Positions 1 through 11,919 are shown, numbered from the stretch's first letter. The stretch is 58,635 bases of DNA from Streptomyces olivaceoviridis (GCF_014650115.1 NZ_BMUI01000039.1:1-58635), one strand, 5' to 3'. Program-made: numbers and translations. The notes: a model not told the origin generated them from the sequence alone.

Positions 1-524
<524 letters not shown>

Positions 525-545
525 CTCTTTCGGCGCCGGTTGGTG

Positions 546-640
546 GCAGCGCCCCGCCAGGGGCGCGGGGCCGTGCTCGACGTGCGGCTCCGCCGCGTGG
601 GTGCGACCGGCCACCGACCGGCCCGCACCCGCCGGCGCTC
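546..640. repeat. GC-rich dispersed intergenic repeat with three hairpins
   Basis: The ispG-GNAT gap is nearly filled by inverted repeats. They are GCGCCCC/GGGGCGC at 549-566 (loop GCCA), GCGGC/GCCGC at 584-596, and GGGTGCG/CGCACCC at 599-630. The composition (gcgccccgccaggggcgcgg, then cgtgcggctccgccgcgtgg) resembles a short repeat I recall being scattered through Streptomyces intergenic regions; that link is memory, not a search. It may also end ispG transcription. Confidence 0.5.
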
Positions 641-726
641 CAGAGCCACCCGGGTTGGCAGGCGCACGGCGAAGCAGCGCAGCTATAGTGCGGAGATCAG
701 CAGACCCCCAGCGTGAGGCCCCGCAC

Positions 727-1575
727 GTGTTGACCCAGACCACCTCACGAGTGCTCGAACCGGGCGACCTGGACGCGGCGCTCGCCGTCCTCGACCGTGA
801 GCCGGTCGTGAACGCCTTCGTGACCTCGCGGGTCCAGGTCGCGGGCCTCGACCCCTGGCGGCTCGGCGGCGAGATGTGGGGCTGGTACGAGGACGGCATG
901 CTCACGTCCCTGTGCTACGCGGGTGCCAACCTCGTCCCGATCTGCGCCACCCCCCGCGCCGTCCGCGCCTTCGCCGACCGTGCCCGGCGGGCCGGCCGGC
1001 GCTGCTCCTCCATCGTCGGCCCCGCCGAGGCCACCGCCGCGCTGTGGCGGCTGCTGGAGCCGCACTGGGGCCCGGCCCGCGAGGTCCGCGCCCACCAGCC
1101 GCTGATGGTCACCGACCGCATGCCGGCCGACATCGCCCCGGACCCCTACGTCCGCCGCGTCCGCAAGGACGAGATGGAGACGATCATGCCGGCGTGCGTG
1201 GCGATGTTCACCGAGGAGGTCGGCGTCTCGCCCCTCGCCGGCGACGGCGGCCTGCTCTACCAGGCCCGGGTCGCCGAACTCGTCGGCTCCGGCCGCTCCT
1301 TCGCCCGCGTCGACGACCAGGGCCGGGTCGTGTTCAAGGCGGAGATCGGCGCGGCCACCCCCCAGGCCTGCCAGATCCAGGGCGTGTGGGTGGCCCCCGA
1401 GTACCGGGGCAGGGGCCTGGCGGCCCCCGGCATGGCGGCCGTACTGCGCTACGCCCTGGCCGATGTGGCCCCGGTGGTCAGCCTGTACGTGAACGACTTC
1501 AACACCGCGGCGCGCAGCACGTACCGCAGGGTGGGCTTCCACGAGGTGGGAGCCTTCATGAGCGTGCTCTTCTGA
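727..1575 (+). CDS. GNAT acetyltransferase with N-terminal DUF4081-like domain
   Basis: A 282-residue protein. Residues about 8-130 look like the DUF4081 domain found ahead of GNAT folds in actinobacteria. The C-terminal half is a GNAT acetyltransferase. It has the acetyl-CoA loop pattern in VAPEYRGRGLAAPGM (Q/R-x-x-G-x-G/A type) and the typical late segment LYVNDFNTAARSTYRRVGFHEVG. The start is GTG at 727, or TTG at 730; both follow a TATAGT hexamer at 684-689 that could be a -10 element. An open frame upstream of 727 reads into the intergenic repeat and is unlikely to be translated. The acceptor substrate is unknown. A second GNAT gene follows after 20 bases. Confidence 0.85.
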   Translation: MLTQTTSRVLEPGDLDAALAVLDREPVVNAFVTSRVQVAGLDPWRLGGEMWGWYEDGMLTSLCYAGANLVPICATPRAVRAFADRARRAGRRCSSIVGPAEATAALWRLLEPHWGPAREVRAHQPLMVTDRMPADIAPDPYVRRVRKDEMETIMPACVAMFTEEVGVSPLAGDGGLLYQARVAELVGSGRSFARVDDQGRVVFKAEIGAATPQACQIQGVWVAPEYRGRGLAAPGMAAVLRYALADVAPVVSLYVNDFNTAARSTYRRVGFHEVGAFMSVLF

Positions 1576-1595
1576 CCGCCCTGTACGCTCCCGGC

Positions 1596-2126
1596 ATGGA
1601 CCTCGTGATCGGCTCCCTGGACCTCACCGCCCACGTGGACGAGGCCCTGGCCGTCCAAGCCGTCGCCTTCGGACTCGGCCCGGACGAAGTCGCCGTACGC
1701 CGCCAGATCGTCCAACGGCACATGCAGTACCGCGGCGCGCGCGCCTACGGCGCCACCGTCCGGGGACGGCTCGTCGGTTTCGTCTACGGCATGCCCAACA
1801 GCCGGACCCACTGGTGGTCCACCGTCGTCGAGCCCTACCTGCGCGCGGGCGGCAACGACTTCTGGCTGGACGACTCCTTCGTCATCACCGAACTGCACGT
1901 CCACCCCGACCACCAGAACCGCGGCATCGGCCGGCGCCTGATCACCACCATCACCGACACCGCCGACGAACCCCGCTCGATCCTCTCCGCGATCGACACC
2001 GACAGCCCCGCCCGCGGCCTCTACCACTCCCTCGGCTACGTCGACCTCGCCCGCCGGGTCCACTTCCCGAGCGCACCGAGGCCGTACGCCGTGATGGGCG
2101 CCCCGCTGCCGCTGCGTAGGCGTTAA
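1596..2126 (+). CDS. GNAT family N-acetyltransferase
   Basis: A 176-residue single-domain acetyltransferase. The strand-turn-helix that binds acetyl-CoA is visible as ITELHVHPDHQNRGIGRRLI, and the C-terminal SPARGLYHSLGYVDLARRVHF is the usual GNAT ending. ATG at 1596 is preferred because no good start precedes it in frame. There is no clear ribosome binding site, but TACGCT at 1584-1589 lies six bases before the ATG, as expected for a leaderless transcript. The gene starts 20 bases after the previous acetyltransferase. It is not a close copy of that gene, since the DUF4081 part is absent. The substrate cannot be told from sequence. Confidence 0.85.
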   Translation: MDLVIGSLDLTAHVDEALAVQAVAFGLGPDEVAVRRQIVQRHMQYRGARAYGATVRGRLVGFVYGMPNSRTHWWSTVVEPYLRAGGNDFWLDDSFVITELHVHPDHQNRGIGRRLITTITDTADEPRSILSAIDTDSPARGLYHSLGYVDLARRVHFPSAPRPYAVMGAPLPLRRR

Positions 2127-2131
2127 CCGAT

Positions 2132-2161
2132 TTCCACCGGCACAGGCGGCCCGGCTAACCT
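2132..2161 (+). promoter_or_regulatory. Candidate HrdB-type promoter of proS
   Basis: TTCCAC (2132-2137), an 18-base spacer and TAACCT (2156-2161) fit the Streptomyces vegetative consensus (TTGACn, TAnnnT) moderately well. Initiation near 2168 would give a leader of about 32 bases that includes the AGGAG at 2185-2189. Confidence 0.45.
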
Positions 2162-2199
2162 CCATGCCATCACCGTTTCCCGGCAGGAGTAAGAGAACC

Positions 2200-3906
2200 A
2201 TGGCCAACGCACCGGTCCAGCGCATGTCCCAGTTGATGGCGAAGACGCTGCGCGACGACCCGGCGGACGCCGAGGTCCTCAGCCACAAGCTCCTCGTCCG
2301 CGCCGGCTACGTCCGCCGCACGGCCGCCGGCATCTGGAGCTGGCTGCCCCTCGGCAAGAAGGTCCTCGCCAACGTCGAGCGCGTCGTCCGCGAGGAGATG
2401 GACGCCATCGGCGCCCAGGAGGTCATGCTGCCCGCGCTGCTGCCGCGTGAGCCCTACGAGGCCACCGGCCGCTGGGACGAGTACGGCCAGGAGCTGTTCC
2501 GGCTCAAGGACCGCAAGGGCGGCGACTACCTCCTCGGCCCGACCCACGAGGAGATCTTCACCCTCCTGGTCAAGGACCAGTGCACGTCCTACAAGGACCT
2601 GCCGGTGATCCTCTACCAGATCCAGACCAAGTTCCGTGACGAGGCCCGGCCCCGCGCCGGCATCCTGCGCGGTCGCGAGTTCCTGATGAAGGACTCGTAC
2701 TCCTTCGACCTGGACGACGAGGGCCTCGGCCGGTCCTACGCCCTGCACCGCGAGGCCTACCGGCGCGTCTTCGCGCGCCTCGGCCTCGACTACCGCATCG
2801 TCGCGGCCACCGCCGGCGCCATGGGCGGCTCCAAGTCCGAGGAGTTCCTCGCCCCGGCCGAGGCCGGCGAGGACACCTTCGCCGACTGCCCGAACTGCGA
2901 CTTCGCCGCCAACACGGAGGCGATCACGTACGCGCTGAAGCCGGTGGACGCCTCCGGCGTGCCCGCCGCCGAGGACATCCCGACCCCCGACACCCCGACC
3001 ATCGAGACGCTGGCCGCCTCGCTCGGCGTCCCGGCCTCCGCCACGCTGAAGAACCTGCTGGTCAAGGTGGACGGCGAGATCGTCGCCGTCGGCGTGCCCG
3101 GGGACCGCGAGGTGGACCTGGGCAAGGTCGAGGCGCACTTCGCCCCGGCCACCGTCGAGATGGTCACCGAGGCGGACTTCGCCGAGCGCGACGACCTGGT
3201 CCGTGGCTACGTCGGCCCGCAGGGCCTGGGCGAGAAGGTCACCTACATCGCCGACCCGCGCGTGGCCCCCGGCACCGCCTGGATCACCGGTGCCAACAAG
3301 GAGCACACGCACGCCAAGAACGTCGTCGCCGGCCGGGACTTCGAGGTCGACGCGTACGTGGACGTCGTGGTGGTCCAGGAGGGCGACCCCTGCCCCAAGT
3401 GCGGCACCGGCCTGAAGCTGGACCGCGCCATCGAGATCGGCCACATCTTCCAGCTGGGCCGCAAGTACACCGACGCCCTCAAGCTGGACGTCCTCGGCCA
3501 GAACGGCAAGCCGGTCCGCGTCACCATGGGCTCCTACGGCATCGGTGTCTCCCGTGCCGTCGCCGCGCTCGCCGAGCAGACCGCCGACGAGCACGGCCTG
3601 GTCTGGCCCAAGGAGATCGCCCCGGCCGACGTGCACGTCGTCGCCGCCGGCAAGGCGCTCCAGACCGAGCTGGCCCTCGACGTCTCCGAGAAGCTCGCCG
3701 CCGCGGGCGTCCGCGTCCTGGTGGACGACCGGGCCGGGGTCTCCCCGGGCGTGAAGTTCACCGACGCGGAGCTGATCGGCGTCCCGCAGATCCTGGTCGC
3801 CGGCCGCCGTGCCGGCGAGGGCGTCCTGGAGCTGAAGGACCGCAAGACCGGCGAGCGCGAGGAACTGACGGTCGAGGACGCGATCGCCCGTCTGACCGCG
3901 CGGTAA
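2200..3906 (+). CDS. proS: Prolyl-tRNA synthetase, bacterial type with editing domain
   Basis: A 568-residue class II aminoacyl-tRNA synthetase that charges tRNA-Pro. The N-terminal catalytic core shows motif 2 (TKFRDEARPRAGILRGREFLMKD, shortened here). An INS/YbaK-type editing domain, expected to hydrolyse Ala-tRNA-Pro, is inserted at about 225-400. Motif 3 is in GSYGIGVSR, and an anticodon-binding domain closes the protein (about 475-568). Length and inserted domain indicate the bacterial-type ProRS. ATG at 2200 was chosen over ATG 2164 because AGGAG at 2185-2189 is correctly spaced and MANAPVQRMSQLM is the usual N-terminus. Confidence 0.96.
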   Translation: MANAPVQRMSQLMAKTLRDDPADAEVLSHKLLVRAGYVRRTAAGIWSWLPLGKKVLANVERVVREEMDAIGAQEVMLPALLPREPYEATGRWDEYGQELFRLKDRKGGDYLLGPTHEEIFTLLVKDQCTSYKDLPVILYQIQTKFRDEARPRAGILRGREFLMKDSYSFDLDDEGLGRSYALHREAYRRVFARLGLDYRIVAATAGAMGGSKSEEFLAPAEAGEDTFADCPNCDFAANTEAITYALKPVDASGVPAAEDIPTPDTPTIETLAASLGVPASATLKNLLVKVDGEIVAVGVPGDREVDLGKVEAHFAPATVEMVTEADFAERDDLVRGYVGPQGLGEKVTYIADPRVAPGTAWITGANKEHTHAKNVVAGRDFEVDAYVDVVVVQEGDPCPKCGTGLKLDRAIEIGHIFQLGRKYTDALKLDVLGQNGKPVRVTMGSYGIGVSRAVAALAEQTADEHGLVWPKEIAPADVHVVAAGKALQTELALDVSEKLAAAGVRVLVDDRAGVSPGVKFTDAELIGVPQILVAGRRAGEGVLELKDRKTGEREELTVEDAIARLTAR

Positions 3907-3931
3907 GCGGTAAGCGGTAAGCGGTAAGCGG
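3904..3931 (+). repeat. Four tandem copies of TAAGCGG overlapping the proS stop
   Basis: The heptamer TAAGCGG is repeated perfectly four times from the proS stop codon onward. Because seven is not a multiple of three, the TAA triplets at 3904, 3911 and 3918 fall in all three forward frames. Confidence 0.9.
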
Positions 3932-4003
3932 CAGCGGTGAGGTCTCTCCTGGGCTCTGCCCGGGGTGTTCCGTGAGCGGGGGCGGGCGACCGCCCCCGCT
4001 CGG

Positions 4004-4903
4004 CTAGAGCCAGCTCGCGAACTCCAGCAGGAGCTCCGCGTCCTTCTCACGGCCGACCCGGCGGGCCCGTACCCCGGACTCCACCGCCCGGAACAGCGTC
4101 CAGCCCCGCAGCCGTTCCTGGTCGACCTCCAGCGACTCGGCGAGCCGCTTGATCCGGCGCCGGGTGGTGGACGGCCCGGACGGCGCCGCGATCAGGTCCT
4201 CCACCCGGTCCCGCACCAGCCGCGCCAGGTCGAAGGCGCTCTCGCCGACCACCGGGTCCGGGCCCACCGCCAGCCAGGGCATCCGCTCCCCGGAGAGCAC
4301 CTTGCTCTGCCGGAACGTGCCGTGCAGCAGCAACTGCTCGGGCGGCGCGGCCAGCAGCTCCGTACGGGCGGCGAGGGCCGCCTCCACCAGCGGGGCCGCC
4401 TCCGGATCGGTCCCGGCGCCCGCCCGCATCGCCACCGCCTGCCGCCCGGTCCGCTCGGCGACGGTCTCGAAGACATGCCCGACCGGCGGCGCGACCCACA
4501 GCCTGCGCAGCGTCCCCGCCGCCTCCAGCAGCGCCTTCGCCTCCGGCAGCGACCGCACCGACACGTCCGGGTGCAGCCGCTCCAGCAGCAGCGCCCCGTC
4601 CTCCGCCCCGGCTTCCAGCAGCAGTACGGCGCCCAGCCCGCCCCAGTGCGCCAGTGCCGCCCGCTCGCTCTCCGGGCGGGCCCGGGGCGGCGCCAGCTTC
4701 AGCACGGCCGGGGTGCCGTCCGCCCGCCGTACCAGCACCACCAGGCTGCTGCGCCCGCCCGGCACCTGTACCCGCTCGACGGTCAACTCGCGCCGGGCGA
4801 CGGCCCGTTCGGCCGCCGTGGGCAGCCGCGCCAGCCAGTCGTCCCCGGCCGGTGCGGTCTCACCGAGCGCCCGCACCAGGCGCTGCGGCGGTTCGAAAGC
4901 CAT
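4004..4903 (-). CDS. Aminoglycoside/hydroxyurea kinase-like protein, probably catalytically dead
   Basis: A 299-residue protein with the overall layout of the APH(6)/hydroxyurea phosphotransferase family. A strand ending in AVLKL carries the expected ATP-binding lysine (K69), LLLERL is the hinge region, and VGPDPVVGESAFDL is the Mg-binding D-P-x-x-G segment (D216). The catalytic loop, normally HGDxxxxN, reads HGTFRQSK: the base Asp is Thr196 and the Asn is Lys201. So it is likely a pseudokinase, or uses unusual chemistry, and should not be called a resistance enzyme. ATG 4903 is preceded by a GAAGGGA ribosome binding site. It faces proS convergently. Confidence 0.75.
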   Translation of the reverse strand: MAFEPPQRLVRALGETAPAGDDWLARLPTAAERAVARRELTVERVQVPGGRSSLVVLVRRADGTPAVLKLAPPRARPESERAALAHWGGLGAVLLLEAGAEDGALLLERLHPDVSVRSLPEAKALLEAAGTLRRLWVAPPVGHVFETVAERTGRQAVAMRAGAGTDPEAAPLVEAALAARTELLAAPPEQLLLHGTFRQSKVLSGERMPWLAVGPDPVVGESAFDLARLVRDRVEDLIAAPSGPSTTRRRIKRLAESLEVDQERLRGWTLFRAVESGVRARRVGREKDAELLLEFASWL

Positions 4904-5042
4904 GCGCGAGTCGTTCCCTTCGTGTCCTGTGCTGCCGGGACCCCGCCCGAGTCTCCCGTCCTGGTCCTGTTCCCGATCGTGTCCGGTGCCGTCCCGCCGT
5001 CACGGGCTGTCCGGGCAGCGGCCCGGCCCGCCCGGCCGGCCG

Positions 5043-5543
5043 TCAACGCGCCGGCGAACCGGACGGCGACGGTGCCGTGCCGGCCGCGCCCGTCCGTTGG
5101 CCGGACCGCTCGGCCAGACCAGGGAAGGCTACGCTCCCCCCGCTCCAGCGCACCGCCCGCACCGCGGCCTCCCGCAGCGCCCCGGCCGCGTCGGCCCGCC
5201 GCGCGCCGGTCGTGGCCCGCACCAGGTCCGAGTAGACGCCGGCCACCCGCTCCTCCAGCCGCGCGGCCAGCCGCAGCGCGCCCGCCCCGTCCTCGACCGG
5301 GAACGGCAGCGCGTACGCGGCGCTCGCGGCGACCGGTGCGCCGCCCAGGTCGCGAACGGCGCGCACCAGCGCGTCCCGGCGCGCGCGGTGGGCGTCGTAC
5401 GCCGACCGCGCCTCCGTCCGGCGCCGCTCGCCGATCCGTCCGCCCACGACGCCGTACCCGTACACGGCCGCGTGCTCCGCCGCCAGCGCGGCCTGCAAGG
5501 CGGTCAGCTCCGCCGTCCCGGCCTGCCCGGTCCCGTCGCTCAC
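5043..5543 (-). CDS. DUF4439 ferritin-like protein
   Basis: A 166-residue mostly helical protein. Its N-terminal AALAAEHAAVYGYGVVGGRI followed by RRTEARSAYDAHRARRDAL is characteristic of the actinobacterial DUF4439 ferritin-like family. Glu and His positions (EHAAVYGY, then AHRARRD) resemble half of a di-metal helical bundle, but metal binding is not demonstrated. It starts with GTG at 5543, sharing bases with the TGA of the upstream lipoprotein gene (GTGA overlap), so the two are probably translated together. There is no signal peptide, so a cytoplasmic location is inferred. Confidence 0.75.
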   Translation of the reverse strand: MSDGTGQAGTAELTALQAALAAEHAAVYGYGVVGGRIGERRRTEARSAYDAHRARRDALVRAVRDLGGAPVAASAAYALPFPVEDGAGALRLAARLEERVAGVYSDLVRATTGARRADAAGALREAAVRAVRWSGGSVAFPGLAERSGQRTGAAGTAPSPSGSPAR

Positions 5544-6103
5544 CTGGCTCCCTCCGTCAGCAGGTACGCGTGCGCGGCCCCGGCCGCGGCGACCGACGCC
5601 AGCAGCCGCGCCAGCTCGCCCGGCGCCTCCAGCAGATCCTTGGCGCGCCGGTCGGCGAGGGCGCGCTCGGCGGCGGCCAGCCCGGCGACGGCGTCCTTCT
5701 CGCCTGCCGGGACGGGAGCGGCGGAAGCGGTGGCCGTGGCGGAAGCCGTGGGCGCCGTACCGTCCGTGAAAGCCGCCGCGTGCGCCGCGACCTGGGCCCG
5801 CAGCGGGCGCAGCCGGTCCGCCAGGCCGGGGTGCGCGGCGAGCACGGCGTCGTACCGTGCCAGCAGCCCCCGGCTGTCCCGCGCCGCACGCGCGCGTGCC
5901 CGCTGCGTGGCCGACGGACCGTCGTCGCCGGACTCCGGGCCGGCCGAGCAGCCCGTCAGCAGGGCGCCGCCGGCGGCCGAGGCGAGCAGGGTTCTTCTGC
6001 GCGGCCCCGAGGGCACGCGCGAGAGCGGGGGGTACGGCACGGCTGACGTCCTCGGGGGCTCGTACGAACACACGGGCGGGAACGCCGACCCGCCGTTGAT
6101 CAC
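5540..6103 (-). CDS. Putative Tat-type lipoprotein, helical
   Basis: About 187 residues from the GTG at 6103. The segment GPRRRTLLASAAGGALLTGC is a signal with twin arginines and a lipobox (L-T-G-C), suggesting a Tat- or Sec-exported lipoprotein. The true start may be a later GTG or ATG nearer this signal, since the first ~30 residues look unlike a signal peptide n-region and the nearest AGGGA is about 12 bases from 6103. The mature part is Ala-rich and helical (LARYDAVLAAHPGLADRLRP) with an Ala/Thr/Pro linker. It is coupled to the DUF4439 gene by a GTGA overlap. Function is unknown. Confidence 0.65.
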   Translation of the reverse strand: MINGGSAFPPVCSYEPPRTSAVPYPPLSRVPSGPRRRTLLASAAGGALLTGCSAGPESGDDGPSATQRARARAARDSRGLLARYDAVLAAHPGLADRLRPLRAQVAAHAAAFTDGTAPTASATATASAAPVPAGEKDAVAGLAAAERALADRRAKDLLEAPGELARLLASVAAAGAAHAYLLTEGAR

Positions 6104-6209
6104 GGTACCCGCGAGTCCCTCCGCCTCGTGTCACCGGCTCGACGGCCGACCGCACCCGCCCGCGAACCACCCCGGACCTCTGATGCGAACCGGCCCCTGC
6201 CGGAGGCAG

Positions 6210-6215
6210 TACCCT
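6210..6215 (+). promoter_or_regulatory. Candidate -10 element of the rimP-nusA operon
   Basis: TACCCT fits the TAnnnT -10 pattern about 55 bases before the rimP start. No convincing -35 hexamer is seen at 17-18 bases upstream. The weak call rests on position at the head of the operon and divergence from the lipoprotein gene. Confidence 0.3.
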
Positions 6216-6271
6216 TTGATCAGACACGCGACCCATCCCACAACAGCACACGCGGCCGAGGAGTCACCCGG

Positions 6272-6799
6272 ATGAGCACCACCCAGAGCGAGAGGCTGCG
6301 AGAGCTGCTGGAACCGCTCGTCACCTCCCAGGGGCTGGATCTCGAAGAGATCGCCGTGGACTCCGTCGGGCGCAAGCGGGTGCTGCGGGTGGTCGTCGAC
6401 TCCGACGCCGGGGCTGATCTGGACGCCATCGCCGATGTGAGCCGCGCGCTCTCGGCGAAGCTGGACGAGACGAACGCGATGGGTGACGCGGCGTACGACC
6501 TGGAGGTCGGAACCCCCGGCGCGGAGCGCCCCCTCACCGAGCACCGGCACTTCGTGCGGGCCACCGACCGGCTTGTGAAGTTCCAGCTCACGGAGGGCGG
6601 CGAGCTGGTCGCGCGGATCCTGAAGGTCGACGACGAGGGCGTCGACGTCGAGGTGCCCGGCGTGAAGGGCCGCAAGGCCACCGCCCGCAGACTCGGCTTC
6701 GCGGAGATCGCCAAGGCGCGTGTGCAGGTCGAGTTCAACCGCAAGGACAGCGCCGGCACGGCCGGCGAGAAGGACATGAAGGAAGAGGAGGAGGCGTAG
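6272..6799 (+). CDS. rimP: Ribosome maturation factor RimP
   Basis: A 175-residue protein needed for 30S subunit maturation. The N-terminal alpha/beta domain has LEPLVTSQGLDLEEIAVDSV and LRVVVDSDAGADLDAIADVS, followed by YDLEVGTPGAERPLTEHRHF, the most conserved RimP stretch. A small SH3-like C-terminal domain ends in an acidic tail (KDMKEEEEA). ATG 6272 follows GAGGAG at 6258-6263. nusA starts two bases after the stop, as in most bacteria, so the two are co-transcribed and probably translationally coupled. Confidence 0.95.
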   Translation: MSTTQSERLRELLEPLVTSQGLDLEEIAVDSVGRKRVLRVVVDSDAGADLDAIADVSRALSAKLDETNAMGDAAYDLEVGTPGAERPLTEHRHFVRATDRLVKFQLTEGGELVARILKVDDEGVDVEVPGVKGRKATARRLGFAEIAKARVQVEFNRKDSAGTAGEKDMKEEEEA

Positions 6800-6801
6800 C
6801 C

Positions 6802-7788
6802 GTGGACATCGACATGAGCGCCCTGCGGGGCTTGGTTCGGGAGAAGGAGATCTCCTTCGACCTGCTGGTCGAGGCGATCGAGTCGGCCCTCCTCATCGCC
6901 TACCACCGCACCGAGGGAAGCCGCCGACACGCGCGCGTGGAGCTCAACCGGGAGACCGGGCATGTGACCGTGTGGGCGAAGGAGGACCCCGAGGACCTCG
7001 CCGAGGGGCAGGAGCCCCGCGAGTTCGACGACACCCCGTCCGGCTTCGGCCGCATCGCCGCCACCACCGCCAAGCAGGTGATCCTCCAGCGGCTGCGCGA
7101 CGCCGAGGACGACGCGACGCTCGGCGAGTACGCCGGCCGCGAGGGCGACATCGTCACCGGTGTGGTCCAGCAGGGCCGCGACCCGAAGAACGTGCTCGTG
7201 GACATCGGCAAGCTGGAGGCCATCCTGCCGGTGCAGGAGCAGGTGCCCGGCGAGAGCTACGCGCACGGCATGCGCCTGAGGTCGTACGTCGTCCGGGTGG
7301 CCAAGGGTGTGCGCGGGCCGTCCGTCACCCTCTCCCGTACGCACCCGAACCTGGTGAAGAAGCTCTTCGCCCTGGAGGTGCCGGAGATCGCCGACGGCTC
7401 GGTGGAGATCGCGGCCATCGCCCGTGAGGCCGGTCACCGTACGAAGATCGCCGTACGGTCCACCCGTTCGGGCCTGAACGCCAAGGGGGCCTGCATCGGC
7501 CCCATGGGCGGCCGGGTGCGCAACGTGATGGGCGAACTGAACGGCGAGAAGATCGACATCGTCGACTGGTCGGACGACCCGGCGGAGATGGTCGCGAACG
7601 CCCTGTCACCCGCTCGGGTGAGCAAGGTGGAGGTCGTGGACCTGGCCTCCCGGTCCGCCCGGGTGACCGTGCCGGACTACCAGCTGTCGCTGGCGATCGG
7701 CAAGGAGGGCCAGAACGCCCGCCTGGCGGCCCGGCTGACCGGCTGGCGGATCGACATCCGGCCCGACACCGAGCAGGCCGGGGAGTAG
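6802..7788 (+). CDS. nusA: Transcription termination/antitermination factor NusA
   Basis: A 328-residue NusA of the short actinobacterial form, without the C-terminal acidic repeats of E. coli. Order: N-terminal RNA-polymerase-binding domain (MDIDMSALRGLVREKEISFD), S1 domain around residues 110-180 (GREGDIVTGVVQQGRDPKNV), KH1 with GPMGGRVRNVMGELNGEKID, and KH2 with AIGKEGQNARLAARLTGWRI near the end. It modulates pausing, termination and rRNA antitermination. GTG 6802 lies right after the rimP stop and uses the purine-rich end of rimP (GGAAGAGGAGGAGG) as ribosome binding site. ATG 6814 is a possible alternative. Confidence 0.96.
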   Translation: MDIDMSALRGLVREKEISFDLLVEAIESALLIAYHRTEGSRRHARVELNRETGHVTVWAKEDPEDLAEGQEPREFDDTPSGFGRIAATTAKQVILQRLRDAEDDATLGEYAGREGDIVTGVVQQGRDPKNVLVDIGKLEAILPVQEQVPGESYAHGMRLRSYVVRVAKGVRGPSVTLSRTHPNLVKKLFALEVPEIADGSVEIAAIAREAGHRTKIAVRSTRSGLNAKGACIGPMGGRVRNVMGELNGEKIDIVDWSDDPAEMVANALSPARVSKVEVVDLASRSARVTVPDYQLSLAIGKEGQNARLAARLTGWRIDIRPDTEQAGE

Positions 7789-7912
7789 ACCGGGGAGCCG
7801 ATCGGGGCGCCGGGGGGAATAGATCCAAGCCGTCCGGCGCTCAGATCACGACAACAGCCGTTCGATTCTTGCCCCAAAGGGGTGAGGTCGGTACGGGGAG
7901 GTAGACTTAGCT

Positions 7913-8209
7913 GTGTCTGGCCGGACGCACGCCCGAGCATGCCCCGAGCGCACCTGTGTGGGGTGCCGGGAGCGGGCGGCCAAGAACGATCTCTTGCGGA
8001 TCGTGAAGATCGAGGACGCCTGCGTCCCCGATCCTCGCGGTACGCTGCCCGGCCGGGGTGCGTACGTACACCCCGCCCTGGTCTGTCTCGACCAGGCGGT
8101 ACGCCGCCGGGCGTTCCCGCGGGCACTGCGCGTCCCGGGACCGCTCGACACAAAGGCGTTGCGCCGATACGTCGAGCAGACAACAGTTGCCGAGCAGGCA
8201 ACGCCGTAA
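7913..8209 (+). CDS. ylxR: YlxR family RNA-binding protein
   Basis: A 98-residue basic protein with the YlxR signature: PERTCVGCRERAAKNDLLRI at the N-terminus and RGTLPGRGAYVHPALVCLDQA in the middle. The family lies between nusA and infB in many Gram-positive bacteria and has been linked to RNA binding and RNase P-related roles. The start is GTG 7913 with GGGGAGGT just upstream. The 124-base gap from nusA contains TAGACT at 7902-7907, which could also be a weak -10. Operon position supports the call. Confidence 0.92.
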   Translation: MSGRTHARACPERTCVGCRERAAKNDLLRIVKIEDACVPDPRGTLPGRGAYVHPALVCLDQAVRRRAFPRALRVPGPLDTKALRRYVEQTTVAEQATP

Positions 8210-8354
8210 GACAAGCCGCACGGAACCCCGTGCGGTCTGGTACCTCGCGAGTCGAAAGCAGGTCGAGATTGCGATGAGCACTCGATGAGTACGCGATGAG
8301 TACGCCCATGAACTAGCGACGGTCCGGCTTCAACCCGGACCTCAAAGGAGCGAA

Positions 8355-11429
<3,075 letters not shown>

Positions 11430-11625
11430 CGCCTGTGGTTCGTGCTGGCCGGCGGGACTGCGGTCCCGTCGGCCAGCACGCCGTTTTCCGCCCGGGCGCC
11501 TGTCCGGCCCATCGCACCGAAACCCTGTCGAGCCACCGGCGGGTACGCGGTACGGTTCTTGATGTCCCCGGCCGCACGGACCCGGGGCCATCGATCCCGT
11601 ACCGGCGGGTGAACCGGTTGCACAC

Positions 11626-11919
11626 ATGTACGTGGGGACTCTGTCCTTCGACCTCCTCCTCGGCGACGTCCACTCGCTGAAGGAGAAGCGCTCCGTCGTC
11701 CGCCCGATCGTCGCCGAACTCCAGCGGAAGTACGCCGTGAGCGCGGCCGAGGTGGACCACATGAACCTCCACCGGCGGGCGATCATCGGCCTCGCCGCGG
11801 TCTCCGGCGACGCGGCGCACCTCACCGACGTACTGGACCGGTGCGAGCGGCTGGTCGCCGGCCGCCCCGAGGTGGAACTGCTGTCCGTGCGACGGCGCTT
11901 CCACGGCGACGACGACTGA
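11626..11919 (+). CDS. DUF503 (YlxP-like) protein
   Basis: A 97-residue protein with the DUF503 pattern: MYVGTLSFDLLLGDVHSLKEKRSVVRPIV, here read in pieces, then a helix-strand repeat ending LLSVRRRF. DUF503 genes sit beside infB and rbfA in many bacteria, and the B. subtilis homologue is YlxP. The molecular function is unsettled; a ribosome or translation link is inferred from context only. The start is ATG 11626. No strong Shine-Dalgarno is evident, and rbfA begins 40 bases after the stop. Confidence 0.88.
   Translation: MYVGTLSFDLLLGDVHSLKEKRSVVRPIVAELQRKYAVSAAEVDHMNLHRRAIIGLAAVSGDAAHLTDVLDRCERLVAGRPEVELLSVRRRFHGDDD

Noticed and set aside
2170..4050. A 626-codon minus-strand frame opposite proS
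   Set aside because: Shadow frame; no ribosome binding site or recognisable motif.
4004..4903. Active aminoglycoside phosphotransferase
   Set aside because: The catalytic Asp and Asn of the HGDxxxxN loop are Thr and Lys.
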